Positions 15,713 through 24,660 of a DNA stretch of 52,574 nucleotides are shown in pieces. Every line of letters starts with the position of its first letter. The first letter of the stretch is position 1. A program made the position numbers and the translations under genes. Origin of the DNA: Phormidium sp. OSCR (GTDB taxonomy: Bacteria > Cyanobacteriota > Cyanobacteriia > Cyanobacteriales > Geitlerinemataceae); NCBI GenBank assembly GCA_001314905.1, contig LJZT01000019.1, positions 1-52,574 on the forward strand. Reading direction: 5' to 3'. Under the pieces are notes generated by a model. That model made no database searches and had not been told where the DNA came from. It worked only from the letters and a program-made list of their open reading frames with translations.

Positions 15713-17101
15713 ATGCAACAAGGACAATGTATCGATGTTGAGATTGTCGATCTCGCCGATAGTGGCGATGGGGTTGGCAAATGTGGCGATCGCGTAGTGT
15801 TTGTGCCGGATACGGCCATTGGCGATCGCGCTCAAGTTCGCCTGGTACAAGTCAAACGCAACTATGCTCGGGGAAAGGTGCAACAGTTGCATCATGCTTC
15901 TGGGGATCGTCAGCGTCCTGCCTGTATTGTGGCGGATAAATGCGGGGGGTGTCAGTGGCAACATATCACCGAGGCGGCCCAATTGGCGGCGAAACGAGAC
16001 CAACTCATCGAGGCCCTAAGACGGATTGGTGGCTTTGAGCAGCCGCCGGTGAAGGCCGTTCAAACGACGGGGGAGACGTTAGGGTATCGTAACAAGGCGA
16101 CTTATCCGGTGCAGCGATCGCCGACGGGCCAGGTTCGAGCTGGGTATTACCAGAAAGGGTCTCATAAACTGGTCAATCTCAACCAATGTCCGGTCCAGGA
16201 TGATCGCTTAAATCCCTTTCTAGCCCAGATTAAAGAGGACATCTCTCGGCTAGGTTGGACGATCTACAACGAACAAAGCCATCAGGGGGAAATTCGTCAT
16301 CTGGGGGTGCGAGTGGGACGCCATACGGGACAGGTGTTGCTGACGTTGGTGGCGAAGTCGGGAAAATTGCCTCAGTTAGAGAAGCAGGCCCAACGTTGGT
16401 TAAAAGACTTTGACAATTTGGTGGGGGTTTGTTTAAACATCAACGGCGATCGCAGCAATGCCATTTTCGGTCCTTCGACGCGAACCCTGGCGGGACAATC
16501 GTTTCTGCAAGAAGAATTTGCCCGATTGCAATTTCGCCTGCGGTCTGATACCTTTTTTCAGGTCAACACTGAAGCGGCGGAATTAATTTGGCAAACTCTA
16601 GAGCGAGAATTGAACCTGCAAGGCCACGAAACCATCCTCGATACCTATTGTGGCATTGGAACCTTTTCCCTGCCCTTAGCCCAACAGGCGCAACGGGTTT
16701 GGGGAATTGAGGTCCATCGAGGATCGGTAGAACAGGCCCGAGAAAATGCTCAACTCAATGGGATTGAGAATGTCGAGTTCTATAGTGCAGATGTGGCCGA
16801 TCTGTTGGCTGAGGATGCTGCGGTCTGGCAGGAGTCTGCTCAGGGAAAACCCGATATTGTGGTGATTGATCCCCCTCGTCAGGGATGTGAGCCGGCGGTG
16901 TTAACGGCTTTAATTGGCCTGGGTTGCGATCGCCTGGTCTATATCAGTTGTAAACCGAGTACCCTGGCCCGAGACTTAAAGGTTCTGGGTGCTTCGGGCT
17001 ATGATCTCAACGAAGTTCACCCCATTGATTTGTTCCCCCAAACCGCTCATATTGAAGCCGTGGCCTTTTTGACTCGCAATAACCGAACCTCAGGAGCCTA
17101 G
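15713..17101 (+). CDS. rlmD: 23S rRNA (uracil-C5) methyltransferase RlmD
   Basis: 462 residues. It methylates a conserved uridine of 23S rRNA (U1939 in E. coli) using SAM. An N-terminal TRAM domain (about 1-60) is followed by the four [4Fe-4S] cysteines, Cys71, Cys77, Cys80 and Cys159 (ACIVADKCGGC and NQCPVQD), with the same 6 and 3 spacing as E. coli RumA. The SAM domain has DTYCGIGTFSLPLA and VIDPPRQGCEP; the catalytic cysteine is Cys413 in YISCKPSTLARD. An in-frame open stretch extends 53 codons upstream across the start of the divergent apcD; the ATG at 15713 gives a normal N-terminus. TrmFO/TrmA-like alternatives are less likely given the cluster cysteines. Confidence 0.93.
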   Translation: MQQGQCIDVEIVDLADSGDGVGKCGDRVVFVPDTAIGDRAQVRLVQVKRNYARGKVQQLHHASGDRQRPACIVADKCGGCQWQHITEAAQLAAKRDQLIEALRRIGGFEQPPVKAVQTTGETLGYRNKATYPVQRSPTGQVRAGYYQKGSHKLVNLNQCPVQDDRLNPFLAQIKEDISRLGWTIYNEQSHQGEIRHLGVRVGRHTGQVLLTLVAKSGKLPQLEKQAQRWLKDFDNLVGVCLNINGDRSNAIFGPSTRTLAGQSFLQEEFARLQFRLRSDTFFQVNTEAAELIWQTLERELNLQGHETILDTYCGIGTFSLPLAQQAQRVWGIEVHRGSVEQARENAQLNGIENVEFYSADVADLLAEDAAVWQESAQGKPDIVVIDPPRQGCEPAVLTALIGLGCDRLVYISCKPSTLARDLKVLGASGYDLNEVHPIDLFPQTAHIEAVAFLTRNNRTSGA

Positions 17102-17119
17102 GGGTTTGTGAGACAATTA

Positions 17120-17130
17120 AGGGGTCCCCT
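17120..17130. repeat. Short palindrome before the YkvA-like gene
   Basis: AGGGG-T-CCCCT lies 24 bases before the start codon of the next gene, just ahead of its GAAGGAG ribosome site. It could be a weak terminator stem for rlmD or an operator. There is no T-run. Confidence 0.4.
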
Positions 17131-17154
17131 AACCCGTTGGCGAAGGAGTAATTC

Positions 17155-17463
17155 ATGAATCCTGTCTTCAAAACCATCAGTACGTGGTATCGTGGCGTAT
17201 TACGCAATCCCAAATATCGCGGCTGGGTGATTTTGGGAACTCTCATCTATTTGTTGAGTCCCCTAGATATCTCCCCAGATGTGGTTCCCATTTTGGGACA
17301 GGTGGATGATGTGGCGATTCTCTTTTTGCTGATGTCGGAATTGTGGCAGATGTTTCGTGAGGGGTTCGAGGTTTCCGAAGAGAGGGTTGGGGAGGCCGAC
17401 TCGGGAGAGTCTTCGTCGCCGACGGGAGATACCGTGGATGTGGATGCCGTTTCCGTTGAGTAA
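17155..17463 (+). CDS. YkvA-like protein (DUF1232)
   Basis: 102 residues. The DUF1232 core covers residues about 8-65: RGVLRNPKYRGWVILGTLIY, LLSPLDISPDVVPILGQVDD and VAILFLLMSELWQMF, giving one hydrophobic hairpin that would associate with the membrane. The tail (about 70-102) is acidic and Ser-rich. The family's function is not established. The ATG is preceded by GAAGGAG at good spacing. A strong terminator follows about 60 bases after the stop. Confidence 0.85.
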   Translation: MNPVFKTISTWYRGVLRNPKYRGWVILGTLIYLLSPLDISPDVVPILGQVDDVAILFLLMSELWQMFREGFEVSEERVGEADSGESSSPTGDTVDVDAVSVE

Positions 17464-17524
17464 AGCTGTGATGTGATGATTGTGATGACGGTAAACGTCC
17501 CGTTCAAGGTTTAAATTTTGTCAG

Positions 17525-17549
17525 GACGCGATCGCTCGCGTCTTTTCTT
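17525..17549 (+). terminator. Rho-independent terminator with HIP1 loop
   Basis: GACGCGA (17525-17531) pairs perfectly with TCGCGTC (17536-17542) around a TCGC loop, followed by TTTTCTTT. The HIP1-like octamer CGATCGCT is part of the stem-loop. It ends the rlmD / YkvA-like transcription unit. Confidence 0.85.
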
Positions 17550-17675
17550 TGGCTCAAACCCAATTGACGAGGGAATGTGGTGCAGTTGAAACTCAACGAT
17601 ACCTGGAGAGGGCGGCTTTTAATCCTAGGATTTGAGAGCGTTTGACAACTCCGATAGGATGGCAAAACTGGGACT

Positions 17676-18719
17676 ATGAAATTTTCTGAACTTGTTGAGC
17701 AGTTAACTCCAGGGGGGATGCTGGAGAGCTTCAGTGGCGATGAGACCCTGGAGATCGTGGGGGTGGGGAGTATTGAGGCGGCCCAACCGGGTGATTTGGC
17801 GTTTATTGAGAGCGATCGCTATCGCAGCTATCTCAGTAGTACCCAAGCCAGTGCCTTAATTTTGCCTCCAGAGGAGGACTTGCAACAGCAAGCCGAACAG
17901 CGTGGCTTGGCTTGGATCAGTACTACCGCGCCGAAGTCTGTATTTGCTGATGCGATCGGCCTGTTTTATCAACCCTATCGCCCAGGACCGGGGATTCATG
18001 AGACGGCAATTATTCATGAATCGGCGACATTGGGTGCGAATGTTTCCCTAGGGGCGTATGTGACCGTTGCTGCCAATGTTCATCTCGGGGATGATGTTTG
18101 TCTTGGTCCTAATGTGGTACTGTATCCCGGCGTGAGTGTGGGCGATCGCAGCTATCTCCATGCCAACTGCACTATTCATGAGCGAACCCAAATCGGGGCC
18201 GATTGCATCATTCAAAGCGGGGCGGTTTTGGGGGCTGAGGGATTTGGCTTTGTTGTCGGTTCAGCGGGACTCAAGCGGATGCAACAGTCCGGGTTTGTGG
18301 TGATCGAAGATGGGGTTGAGATTGGCTGTAACTCGACCGTTGACCGTCCGGCGGTGGGGGAGACGCGCATCGGGGCTAATAGTAAACTCGATAACTTAGT
18401 GCAAGTGGGCCATGGCTGTCGTATTGGTCGCAACTGTGCCATTTGCGCCCAAGTGGGACTCGCGGGGGGAGTGACCATCGGGGATGGCGTGACCTTAGCC
18501 GGACAAGTGGGGGTGGGGAACCGGGCCAAGGTCGGCGATGGGGTCACGGCTTCAGCGAAAACGGGGGTCCATCGGGATCTTGAAGCTGGGGCTGTTGTTT
18601 CAGGGTTTCCGGCCCTGAACCATCGTCTTTGGCGGCGTAGTGCTGCTTTGTACAAACGGTTACCGGAACTTTACCAAAGTCTACGAGAGATTCAACAGCG
18701 TCTTGAGCGAGACGGCTAA
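17676..18719 (+). CDS. lpxD: UDP-3-O-acylglucosamine N-acyltransferase
   Basis: 347 residues. It adds the second 3-hydroxyacyl chain to UDP-3-O-acylglucosamine in lipid A synthesis, using acyl-ACP. The N-terminal uridine-binding domain (about 1-100, ending AIGLFYQPYRPG) precedes a left-handed beta-helix of hexapeptide repeats (about 105-300: ESATLGANVSLGAYVTVAAN and so on). The catalytic His is about residue 246 in QVGHGCRIGRNC. A C-terminal helix (LYKRLPELYQSLREIQQRL) completes the trimer. It is alone here, without lpxA, lpxC or fabZ beside it. Confidence 0.95.
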   Translation: MKFSELVEQLTPGGMLESFSGDETLEIVGVGSIEAAQPGDLAFIESDRYRSYLSSTQASALILPPEEDLQQQAEQRGLAWISTTAPKSVFADAIGLFYQPYRPGPGIHETAIIHESATLGANVSLGAYVTVAANVHLGDDVCLGPNVVLYPGVSVGDRSYLHANCTIHERTQIGADCIIQSGAVLGAEGFGFVVGSAGLKRMQQSGFVVIEDGVEIGCNSTVDRPAVGETRIGANSKLDNLVQVGHGCRIGRNCAICAQVGLAGGVTIGDGVTLAGQVGVGNRAKVGDGVTASAKTGVHRDLEAGAVVSGFPALNHRLWRRSAALYKRLPELYQSLREIQQRLERDG

Positions 18720-19010
18720 GGGTCCGAAATATCTTTCCTGGATGGGGAGAGGTTGAGACAACTGGGTCATTTGCGGGTAAATCCATTGATCTTGAGACCC
18801 GAGTATGGGGATACTTTGACAGAGGCAGAAGGGGTTGATGTTGCCTGTGGCGGTCTCAAGTCCAGGGCAATTGTCGGACTTTGATAACCCATTTTGGGCA
18901 GATGATCACACAAATTGTGAAAATTAAGGCTATATTTTTATGGAACCAGCAAATTCGCGGTAACTTTTGATTTAATATAACTAGAGTCTAAATGGAGAAT
19001 TGCCCAGACA

Positions 19011-19427
19011 ATGACTGAAACACTCTCAGAAAAACCCACGCCGCTGACTGGAAAGGCGTTACTAACAAAAGTCAAAGAACTGTCTCACTTACCTCGGCGA
19101 GAAACCGCCAAGCGTTGTGGCTACTACAACATCACTAAGAATCAGCAAACTCGCGTCAATCTGACGGATTTCTATGATGCGGTGTTGGCCGCCAAAGGGA
19201 TTCCTCTCGATCCTGATGGTGCAAAGGATGGACGCGGTCGCGAACCGACTTACAAAGTGAGCGTTCACAAGAATGGACAGATCGTCATCGGCTCAACCTA
19301 CACCAATGCCATGGGCTTAAAACCCGGCGACGAGTTTGAAATTAAGTTGGGTTACAAACACATTCACTTGATTCAGATGGATCGCGCTGACAGCGACGAA
19401 AACGGTGCTGGCGGCGACGAGGAGTAA
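19011..19427 (+). CDS. AbrB-like transcription factor (cyAbrB1/CalA type)
   Basis: 138 residues. cyAbrB proteins are abundant DNA-binding regulators in nearly all cyanobacteria, acting on carbon/nitrogen balance, hydrogenase and cell-division genes. The N-terminal segment (about 10-60) contains PLTGKALLTKVKELSHLPRR and ETAKRCGYYNITK. The AbrB-like half (about 75-128) is GREPTYKVSVHKNGQIVIGS then GLKPGDEFEIKLGYKHIHLI. The PRRETAKRCGY and IVIGSTYT wording fits the cyAbrB1 (Sll0359-like) group better than cyAbrB2. The upstream 290 bases are AT-rich near the start and hold no other gene. Confidence 0.9.
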   Translation: MTETLSEKPTPLTGKALLTKVKELSHLPRRETAKRCGYYNITKNQQTRVNLTDFYDAVLAAKGIPLDPDGAKDGRGREPTYKVSVHKNGQIVIGSTYTNAMGLKPGDEFEIKLGYKHIHLIQMDRADSDENGAGGDEE

Positions 19428-19556
19428 GGTTGTGATGGGGAAGACAGGGGATGTTCAGGATCGGGAGCAGGCAGAATTTAAGCTGATCTTCGTTGGCTTG
19501 ATCATCCCCAAAATCTCCCCGTTCTGGGGGCGGTTGCGATCGCCGGTTCGGCTCCA

Positions 19557-20480
19557 ATGCTTCAGTTTTCGATGCGCCTAGACTGGGAAGTTGGAGTATT
19601 TTGGGGTCAATTTGCCTGCCAATTTGCCTGCCAATTTGCCTCCCACACAGAGTTGGGGGACGAGATCTCACCACTGCTAAAGATTTGCTTATTTTTCACC
19701 GTCTGGTTAGGGGTGTGGGTTCCCATCCTAGTTCCCCTGGCTTGGCGGTGGCGGTGGTCTCCATCTCGTCCGCTGACCCCCTCTCAAAAACTGATCCTAG
19801 TGGGGAGTCTTTATCTCTTGTTTCCCCTGCCTTTGTGGGGGTTAACGAAACTGACTGGGGTTTCCTTTTGGCCCTATAGCCTACTGATTGGGCCACAGGG
19901 TTTGTCCTGGCTCAGTCTAGGACTGGCAATGGGAATTTGTAGTGTGATGATCCTGGCGGTGGTGCAGCGAATGGCCGGCTGGGTTTCCTGGACTTTAAAC
20001 TCGACAGTCCGTGATGGACTCTGGCAGTTCCTCTTGGCCCTCGTTTTGGGAATTTACATTGCCGGAGTCGAAGAATTTATCTTTCGAGGATTGGTGCAGC
20101 AGGACTTGCAAAGAGAGCTGTCTGTTTGGTCGGCGGCTAGTGTGACCAGTGTTATTTTTGCCCTATTGCATTTAGTTTGGCAACCCCGTCAAACCTTACC
20201 CCAATTGCCGGGACTGTGGTTGATGGGGATGGTGTTAACCCAGGCTTGCTTGATTGGGGATGGGAGTCTGAGTTTAGCATGGGGGTTGCATGGGGGTTGG
20301 GTCTGCGCCATGATTTGGCTTGATCGTTGTGATGCTAACGAGCCGACTGGGAGAGTTCCCCCCTGGGTGACGGGTGTGGGGGGACATCCTCTGGCGGGAA
20401 TCGTTGGTTTAGTCCTGTTGGCGATGGTGGGGGGTCTGTTATGGCTGAGACCCTTTTGGCTGTTTGCCGTTAACGGTTAA
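19557..20480 (+). CDS. CPBP family intramembrane metalloprotease
   Basis: 307 residues, about seven to eight membrane helices. The CPBP (Abi/CAAX-like) motifs are present: EEFIFRGLVQ at about 172 (Glu172, Glu173, Arg177), FALLHLVW and GLHGGWVCAMIW with the later His residues. The family includes CAAX-prenyl proteases and bacteriocin-immunity-type proteins; the substrate here is unknown. The N-terminus includes three 12-bp tandem repeats coding QFAC-QFAC-QFAS, so the true start may be a later codon. It overlaps the end of a convergent small gene by 11 bases. Confidence 0.85.
   Translation: MLQFSMRLDWEVGVFWGQFACQFACQFASHTELGDEISPLLKICLFFTVWLGVWVPILVPLAWRWRWSPSRPLTPSQKLILVGSLYLLFPLPLWGLTKLTGVSFWPYSLLIGPQGLSWLSLGLAMGICSVMILAVVQRMAGWVSWTLNSTVRDGLWQFLLALVLGIYIAGVEEFIFRGLVQQDLQRELSVWSAASVTSVIFALLHLVWQPRQTLPQLPGLWLMGMVLTQACLIGDGSLSLAWGLHGGWVCAMIWLDRCDANEPTGRVPPWVTGVGGHPLAGIVGLVLLAMVGGLLWLRPFWLFAVNG
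19608..19643. repeat. Three tandem 12-bp repeats inside the CPBP gene
   Basis: CAATTTGCCTGC occurs at 19608 and 19620, and as CAATTTGCCTCC at 19632. The repeats are in frame and encode QFAC, QFAC, QFAS near the N-terminus. The unit length is a multiple of three, so copy-number change would leave the gene open. Confidence 0.85.
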
Positions 20481-20679
20481 GTTTAAGGGGGGTGACGGGT
20501 ACATCATCCCAGGAGTCGACGGTACGCAGTTGGGCAATCCAGCCTTCATCTTTTTGAAATTGATCGAGATCGTTGGAAAACGACTCATGACAGGCTCGTG
20601 CTTGCTGTTCGTCTTCACTGGCGATGCAGGCCTGGACGATCCCGCTGGGATCAATTTGTTCGCAAACCCAAATGGTCAT
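20470..20679 (-). CDS. Small soluble protein of unknown function
   Basis: 69 residues: MTIWVCEQIDPSGIVQACIA then a charged helical stretch and WDDVPVTPLKLNR. It has no membrane segment and no recognised motif. It is convergent with the CPBP gene, sharing the last 11 bases, and its start lies 25 bases from a 14-bp tandem repeat. The regular amino-acid content and the ATG support a real gene, but it is not one I can name. Confidence 0.5.
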   Translation of the reverse strand: MTIWVCEQIDPSGIVQACIASEDEQQARACHESFSNDLDQFQKDEGWIAQLRTVDSWDDVPVTPLKLNR

Positions 20680-20703
20680 GATTTTGTTTTCCCTGTAGTG
20701 TTG

Positions 20704-20735
20704 ATTGACGATGGTTAATTGACGATGGTTAATTG
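20704..20735. repeat. Tandem 14-bp repeat in a divergent promoter region
   Basis: ATTGACGATGGTTA is repeated twice head to tail (20704-20717, 20718-20731), followed by ATTG of a third copy. It lies between the divergent small gene and the M42 peptidase. Confidence 0.75.
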
Positions 20736-20798
20736 TGTCGTTGGCACTGTTGTTATTGTAGAGAGAGTCTGGGGTCTACACCAGGCATGAGAAGGTTA

Positions 20799-21860
20799 AT
20801 GGAGGTTCCCTTGGAGTTGGAGCGCCTATTTGCAACGATTGAAGCCTTGGTGATGTGCCATTCTCCGAGTGGGATGGAGGAGGAGATTAACCAAGAGCTT
20901 CAGGAGCGGTTTGCGGGGTTGGGGGTACAGAGTTACCGCGATCGCGCCGATAATCTCATTGCCAAGATTCCTGGAGAACAGGAGGCGGGGGCGATCGCCA
21001 TTACCGCTCACAAGGACGAAATTGGAGCCATTGTCAAAGGAATTGATCCTCAAGGACGACTGTCAATTGGCAAGTTGGGGGGCTCATTTCCCTGGGTGTA
21101 TGGTGAGGGGGTCGTGGACATTCTGGGGGATGAAGCGACCTGTTCAGGAATCCTCAGTTTCGGGTCCCGTCATATTTCCCATGAATCGCCTCAGAAGCGG
21201 TTTCAGGAGGACGTTTCTGTGAAATGGCAAAACGCCTGGGTTGAAACCAAACAGAGTCCTGCTGAACTGGCGGCCTTAGGAATACGTCCAGGAACGCGAG
21301 TGGTGGTCGGGAAACATCGGAAACGGCCCTTACGGCTTCAAGATTATATTGCCAGCTATGCCCTCGACAATAAAGCGTCCCTGGCCATTCTCTTAGAACT
21401 GGCCGCTCGTCTCAAACGTCCTCCGGTGACGGTCTATCTGGTGGCTTCAGCCAAAGAAGAAGTAGGTGCTTTAGGGGCGCTGTATTTCAGCAATCACAAC
21501 CTTTTAGATGCCTTAATCGCCCTCGAAATTTGTCCTCTGGCGCCCGAATATCCCATCGCTGATGGTGAAGCGCCGGTGCTGTTGTCTCAAGATGGTTATG
21601 GTATTTATGACGAGGGATTGACTGGACAATTGAGACAAGCGGCTCAGTCACAGCAGATCCCTCTGCAACCGGCCGTCATTAGTGGTTTTGGCAGTGATGC
21701 TTCCATTGCGATGAAATTCGGTCATGTGGCGCGAGGGGCTTGTCTGGGGTTTCCCACTCAGAACACTCATGGCTATGAGATTGCTCATCTCGGGGCGATC
21801 GCCCATTGTGTGGAGATTTTGGCCGCCTACTGTCATGAGTCCCAAAATTTTCGCGTCTAG
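20799..21860 (+). CDS. M42 family metallo-aminopeptidase
   Basis: 353 residues. M42 enzymes are cytosolic, dodecameric di-metal aminopeptidases that trim peptides. Metal-site segments are visible: ITAHKDEIGAIV (first His), ALDNKAS (bridging Asp), ASAKEEVGALGA (Glu pair), LEICPL, and a late FPTQNTHGYEI with the last His. The start at 20799 is favoured because GAGAAGG sits five bases before this ATG; an ATG four codons earlier is possible, and longer forms are not family-like. The substrate range is unknown. Confidence 0.88.
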   Translation: MEVPLELERLFATIEALVMCHSPSGMEEEINQELQERFAGLGVQSYRDRADNLIAKIPGEQEAGAIAITAHKDEIGAIVKGIDPQGRLSIGKLGGSFPWVYGEGVVDILGDEATCSGILSFGSRHISHESPQKRFQEDVSVKWQNAWVETKQSPAELAALGIRPGTRVVVGKHRKRPLRLQDYIASYALDNKASLAILLELAARLKRPPVTVYLVASAKEEVGALGALYFSNHNLLDALIALEICPLAPEYPIADGEAPVLLSQDGYGIYDEGLTGQLRQAAQSQQIPLQPAVISGFGSDASIAMKFGHVARGACLGFPTQNTHGYEIAHLGAIAHCVEILAAYCHESQNFRV

Positions 21861-21863
21861 GGG

Positions 21864-21892
21864 TTGACAGCCTCATTAATCTTCGCTACATT
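21864..21892 (+). promoter_or_regulatory. Sigma-70-type promoter for tRNA-Glu
   Basis: TTGACA (21864-21869) and TACATT (21887-21892) are 17 bases apart, about 48 bases before the mature tRNA. The consensus -35 and ideal spacing fit a strong housekeeping promoter. Confidence 0.8.
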
Positions 21893-21939
21893 GAATAACG
21901 CCTAAGCGGTTAGAAGCTGCTGAGGGAGCTAACGAATAC

Positions 21940-22012
21940 GCCCCCATCGTCTAGAGGCCTAGGACACCTCCCTTTCACGGAGGCGACGGGGATTCGAATT
22001 CCCCTGGGGGTA
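21940..22012 (+). tRNA. tRNA-Glu (UUC anticodon)
   Basis: A 73-base cloverleaf. Acceptor arm GCCCCCA pairs with TGGGGGT (one G-U), with discriminator A at 22012. The anticodon stem CCTCC/GGAGG encloses CTTTCAC, giving anticodon TTC. The T arm has GGGGATTCGAATTCCCC. CCA is not encoded. In cyanobacteria this tRNA supplies protein synthesis and also glutamyl-tRNA reductase, the first step of haem and chlorophyll synthesis. Confidence 0.97.
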
Positions 22013-22024
22013 TTCCTAGTCGAG

Positions 22025-22065
22025 GCCCGAAACCTAGTTGAGACACAATCAACGAGGTTTCGGGC
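22025..22065. terminator. Bidirectional hairpin terminator
   Basis: GCCCGAAACCT (22025-22035) pairs perfectly with AGGTTTCGGGC (22055-22065), and the stem continues inward (GTTGA with TCAAC) after one mismatch. It lies between tRNA-Glu and the convergent helicase gene. The T-run on either side is weak. Confidence 0.7.
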
Positions 22066-22098
22066 TTCGACTTGAGTTTGTCGCAGACTCAACGAAGT

Positions 22099-24651
22099 TC
22101 AACCACACTGCGGTTCGTCAGTGAGCAAAATCTCTGTCAAGGGCGGCGGTTCGGGAGGTGGGGCGCTGCTGAAACTCAGGTCATCGTCTTGGGGCAGTTC
22201 CCAGGTGTGCAGGGGAATTGCAGCTGCGTCGAAACCGGGCTGTAATTTCTCTAAAAACCCTCCCTCTGGTTCGCAGGCCGTTAAAACCAATTTATCCCGC
22301 GATCGCGTCAAGGCCACATATAATAACCGTAGAGATTCCTGGTCTTCGAGTTGCCGCTGAAGTCGCTGTAAATAAACATAGAGAAATGGCTTTCCCTCTC
22401 GTTCAAAGTCATCACTAAACCGCACCGCAAGCCCAATCTCTGGATCGAATAAGACGGAGTCGCTGCGGGCGGAGGATTTCACGGACAAATCCCCTAAAAT
22501 CACCCGTTTCCACTCTAATCCTTTCGACCCATGAATGGTCATTAGCGATACCGCATTACTGGCATCGAGGGGAAGCCGAGGAATGGCGGCATCCATGGCC
22601 CGTAATCGTTGTAGGCGACGCACGACAGGATATAAACTGCGATCGCCTCCCTCTAACTCCCGGACAAATTCCCGAAATCCTCGCCAATCCGCTAGACGAC
22701 GACGGGAACTTGGCAGATTGGCTAACACTGCCGTATAGCCCGTCAAGCGATCGCCCTCCTGCAAGACTCTCGCGGGAGACTCCTCCTGGGCGAACTTCCG
22801 TAACGCCTCCAACACCGTCAGGGGCGAAATGTCAGGGATTTCCTCACTCTCACAGTCAAGAGACGCCCAATCCACCTGTTGCAACCGTTGCCACCAGGTT
22901 AAGGAAGGATTGCCATCGGTTTGTTGTTTAATTAACAAGAGGGCGCGATCGCTTAGGGCAAAGAAGGGACTTCGCAAGAGGGCAACGAGGGCGCGATCGT
23001 CGTCGGGATAACAGAGAAACTCGAACAACGCCATGGCATCCTTGGCTTCCCGCGTCTCCAATAACGATCCACCTCCGGCTAAGGCAATAGGAACCCCCAC
23101 CGCTTCCAAGGCTTCCCCATAGACGCCTAGGGGGGCATGGGTTCGCGCCAAAATGGCAATGTCCCCCGCTGCAACCTCTCCCTGGTTTAGCCATTGGCAT
23201 ACCAACTGGGCAATTTTATAGGCTTCAGCGGCGCGTTTTTGGGCTTTAGACAGCTCTGAAGCCTCCTGGAGACAAAAAACTTCAATATCGGGTTCAGAAT
23301 GGGGAATCTCTTGACGGGAGGCTTGTAGGGATTGGTGTAATTGTCCGAGGAGGGGGCGGAAGATTTGGTTAATCTGTTGCAGGAGGCGGTGGTGGGTGCG
23401 GAAACTGAGACTCAGGGCGACGTCGCTGCCTCCCTGTTGTTGGATGTGTTGCCGTACTGCGGCAAAGACTCGCATATCGGCTCGGCGAAAGCTATAAATG
23501 GATTGTTTTTCATCGCCGACAATGGTGAGGGTAGCGGTTTGACTGAGGGCATTGAGAAGTTTACCCTGGGTGGGGTTGGTGTCTTGAAATTCATCGACGA
23601 GGATGGCTTGGAAGCGATCGCCATACTCACGACGAATCCGCTCATCTTGCAGGGCTTCTAAGGCATAGATTTCTAAATCGGCAAAACACAAGACGCGATC
23701 GCGACATTTGCGGGTTTGTAATTCTCGGTAAATCCAATTAAAGGCCTCTCTCAGAGGGGGCAGTAACCGGGCTAAATCGGCGTCGAGTTCCCCCAGTTGT
23801 AGGGCGTTGAGTTCGTTTTTGTGCTTTTTGGCGAGATCTCGTAAGTCTTTCAACTGTTGGCGGATTAACTCTAATCCTCCCCCTTTCCAGTTGGTCTTTT
23901 TGCCCTGTTCCCGGTTGAAATTGCGCTCAATGAGAATTTTGAGCAGTTGGGGCGATCGCTCGCCTCCCTGGAGCCGACAGAGGGCGGTATAGACCTGTTG
24001 CCGAGCGGGTTCGAGGGTATCTTTGCCACTGCCGCTATAGCGAGGCAGAATCTCTAAACTCTCTTGAATCAGGGGCTGGCTGAGAATCTCGTCAAAGATC
24101 TGATCTTGAAGCTGTTGGGCAAGGGATGGCCAGGAATCCGGGGAGTTCTCGAAGGCGGCTTGCACGGAGAGGGGATCATCGAGGAGTTGAGGCAGAATGG
24201 CCTCCAGGAGATGATAGGGAACCTGTTCGTAGAGATGTTCTGGGAGGCGATTGAGAATCTTGAGACTGGCTTCGTCAAACCAAAGTTGACTCTCAATGGC
24301 ATCCAAGACTCGGAAATCTGGGGGAATGCCTAAATCGAGGGCGCGATCGCGGCAAATTTGGGCGGCGAGACTGTGAAAGGTACAGATGGGGGCGGCTTCG
24401 AGTTCGGCGATAATCTCTAGGTTATCGGGCATCTCTTGGGCAATCATTTCCCGAATCCGCGATCGCAGTTCCAGGGCGGCTTTTTCAGTAAAGGTGACGG
24501 CGACGACTTCGAGGGGGGAGTAGCCATCGTCTCGCAGATGATGCAGATACCGTTGCGCCAACATATAGGTTTTCCCGGTTCCTGCCCCGGCGGTGATGGC
24601 GACACTTCCTTTGGCGTAGACGGCTTGGTGTTGTTCGGGAGTTAGGGGCAT
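22099..24651 (-). CDS. UvrD/AddA-like superfamily I helicase
   Basis: 850 residues. Walker A AGAGTGKT (21-28), motif Ia VTFTEKAALELRSRI, motif II ILVDEFQDTNP (about 350), QSIYSFRRAD (motif III), SLSFRTHHRL (motif IV), SLMTIHGSKGLEW (motif V) and LYVALTRSRDKLVLT (motif VI) are all present. The arrangement is AddA/RecB-like, for DNA break processing, but the PD-(D/E)XK nuclease domain expected after motif VI is absent: the protein ends about 60 residues later in a Pro-rich tail. It is therefore either a helicase-only AddA relative or partners with a separate nuclease. Heptad repeats sit directly upstream of its start. Confidence 0.9.
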   Translation of the reverse strand: MPLTPEQHQAVYAKGSVAITAGAGTGKTYMLAQRYLHHLRDDGYSPLEVVAVTFTEKAALELRSRIREMIAQEMPDNLEIIAELEAAPICTFHSLAAQICRDRALDLGIPPDFRVLDAIESQLWFDEASLKILNRLPEHLYEQVPYHLLEAILPQLLDDPLSVQAAFENSPDSWPSLAQQLQDQIFDEILSQPLIQESLEILPRYSGSGKDTLEPARQQVYTALCRLQGGERSPQLLKILIERNFNREQGKKTNWKGGGLELIRQQLKDLRDLAKKHKNELNALQLGELDADLARLLPPLREAFNWIYRELQTRKCRDRVLCFADLEIYALEALQDERIRREYGDRFQAILVDEFQDTNPTQGKLLNALSQTATLTIVGDEKQSIYSFRRADMRVFAAVRQHIQQQGGSDVALSLSFRTHHRLLQQINQIFRPLLGQLHQSLQASRQEIPHSEPDIEVFCLQEASELSKAQKRAAEAYKIAQLVCQWLNQGEVAAGDIAILARTHAPLGVYGEALEAVGVPIALAGGGSLLETREAKDAMALFEFLCYPDDDRALVALLRSPFFALSDRALLLIKQQTDGNPSLTWWQRLQQVDWASLDCESEEIPDISPLTVLEALRKFAQEESPARVLQEGDRLTGYTAVLANLPSSRRRLADWRGFREFVRELEGGDRSLYPVVRRLQRLRAMDAAIPRLPLDASNAVSLMTIHGSKGLEWKRVILGDLSVKSSARSDSVLFDPEIGLAVRFSDDFEREGKPFLYVYLQRLQRQLEDQESLRLLYVALTRSRDKLVLTACEPEGGFLEKLQPGFDAAAIPLHTWELPQDDDLSFSSAPPPEPPPLTEILLTDEPQCG

Positions 24652-24660
24652 GGGGGAATA

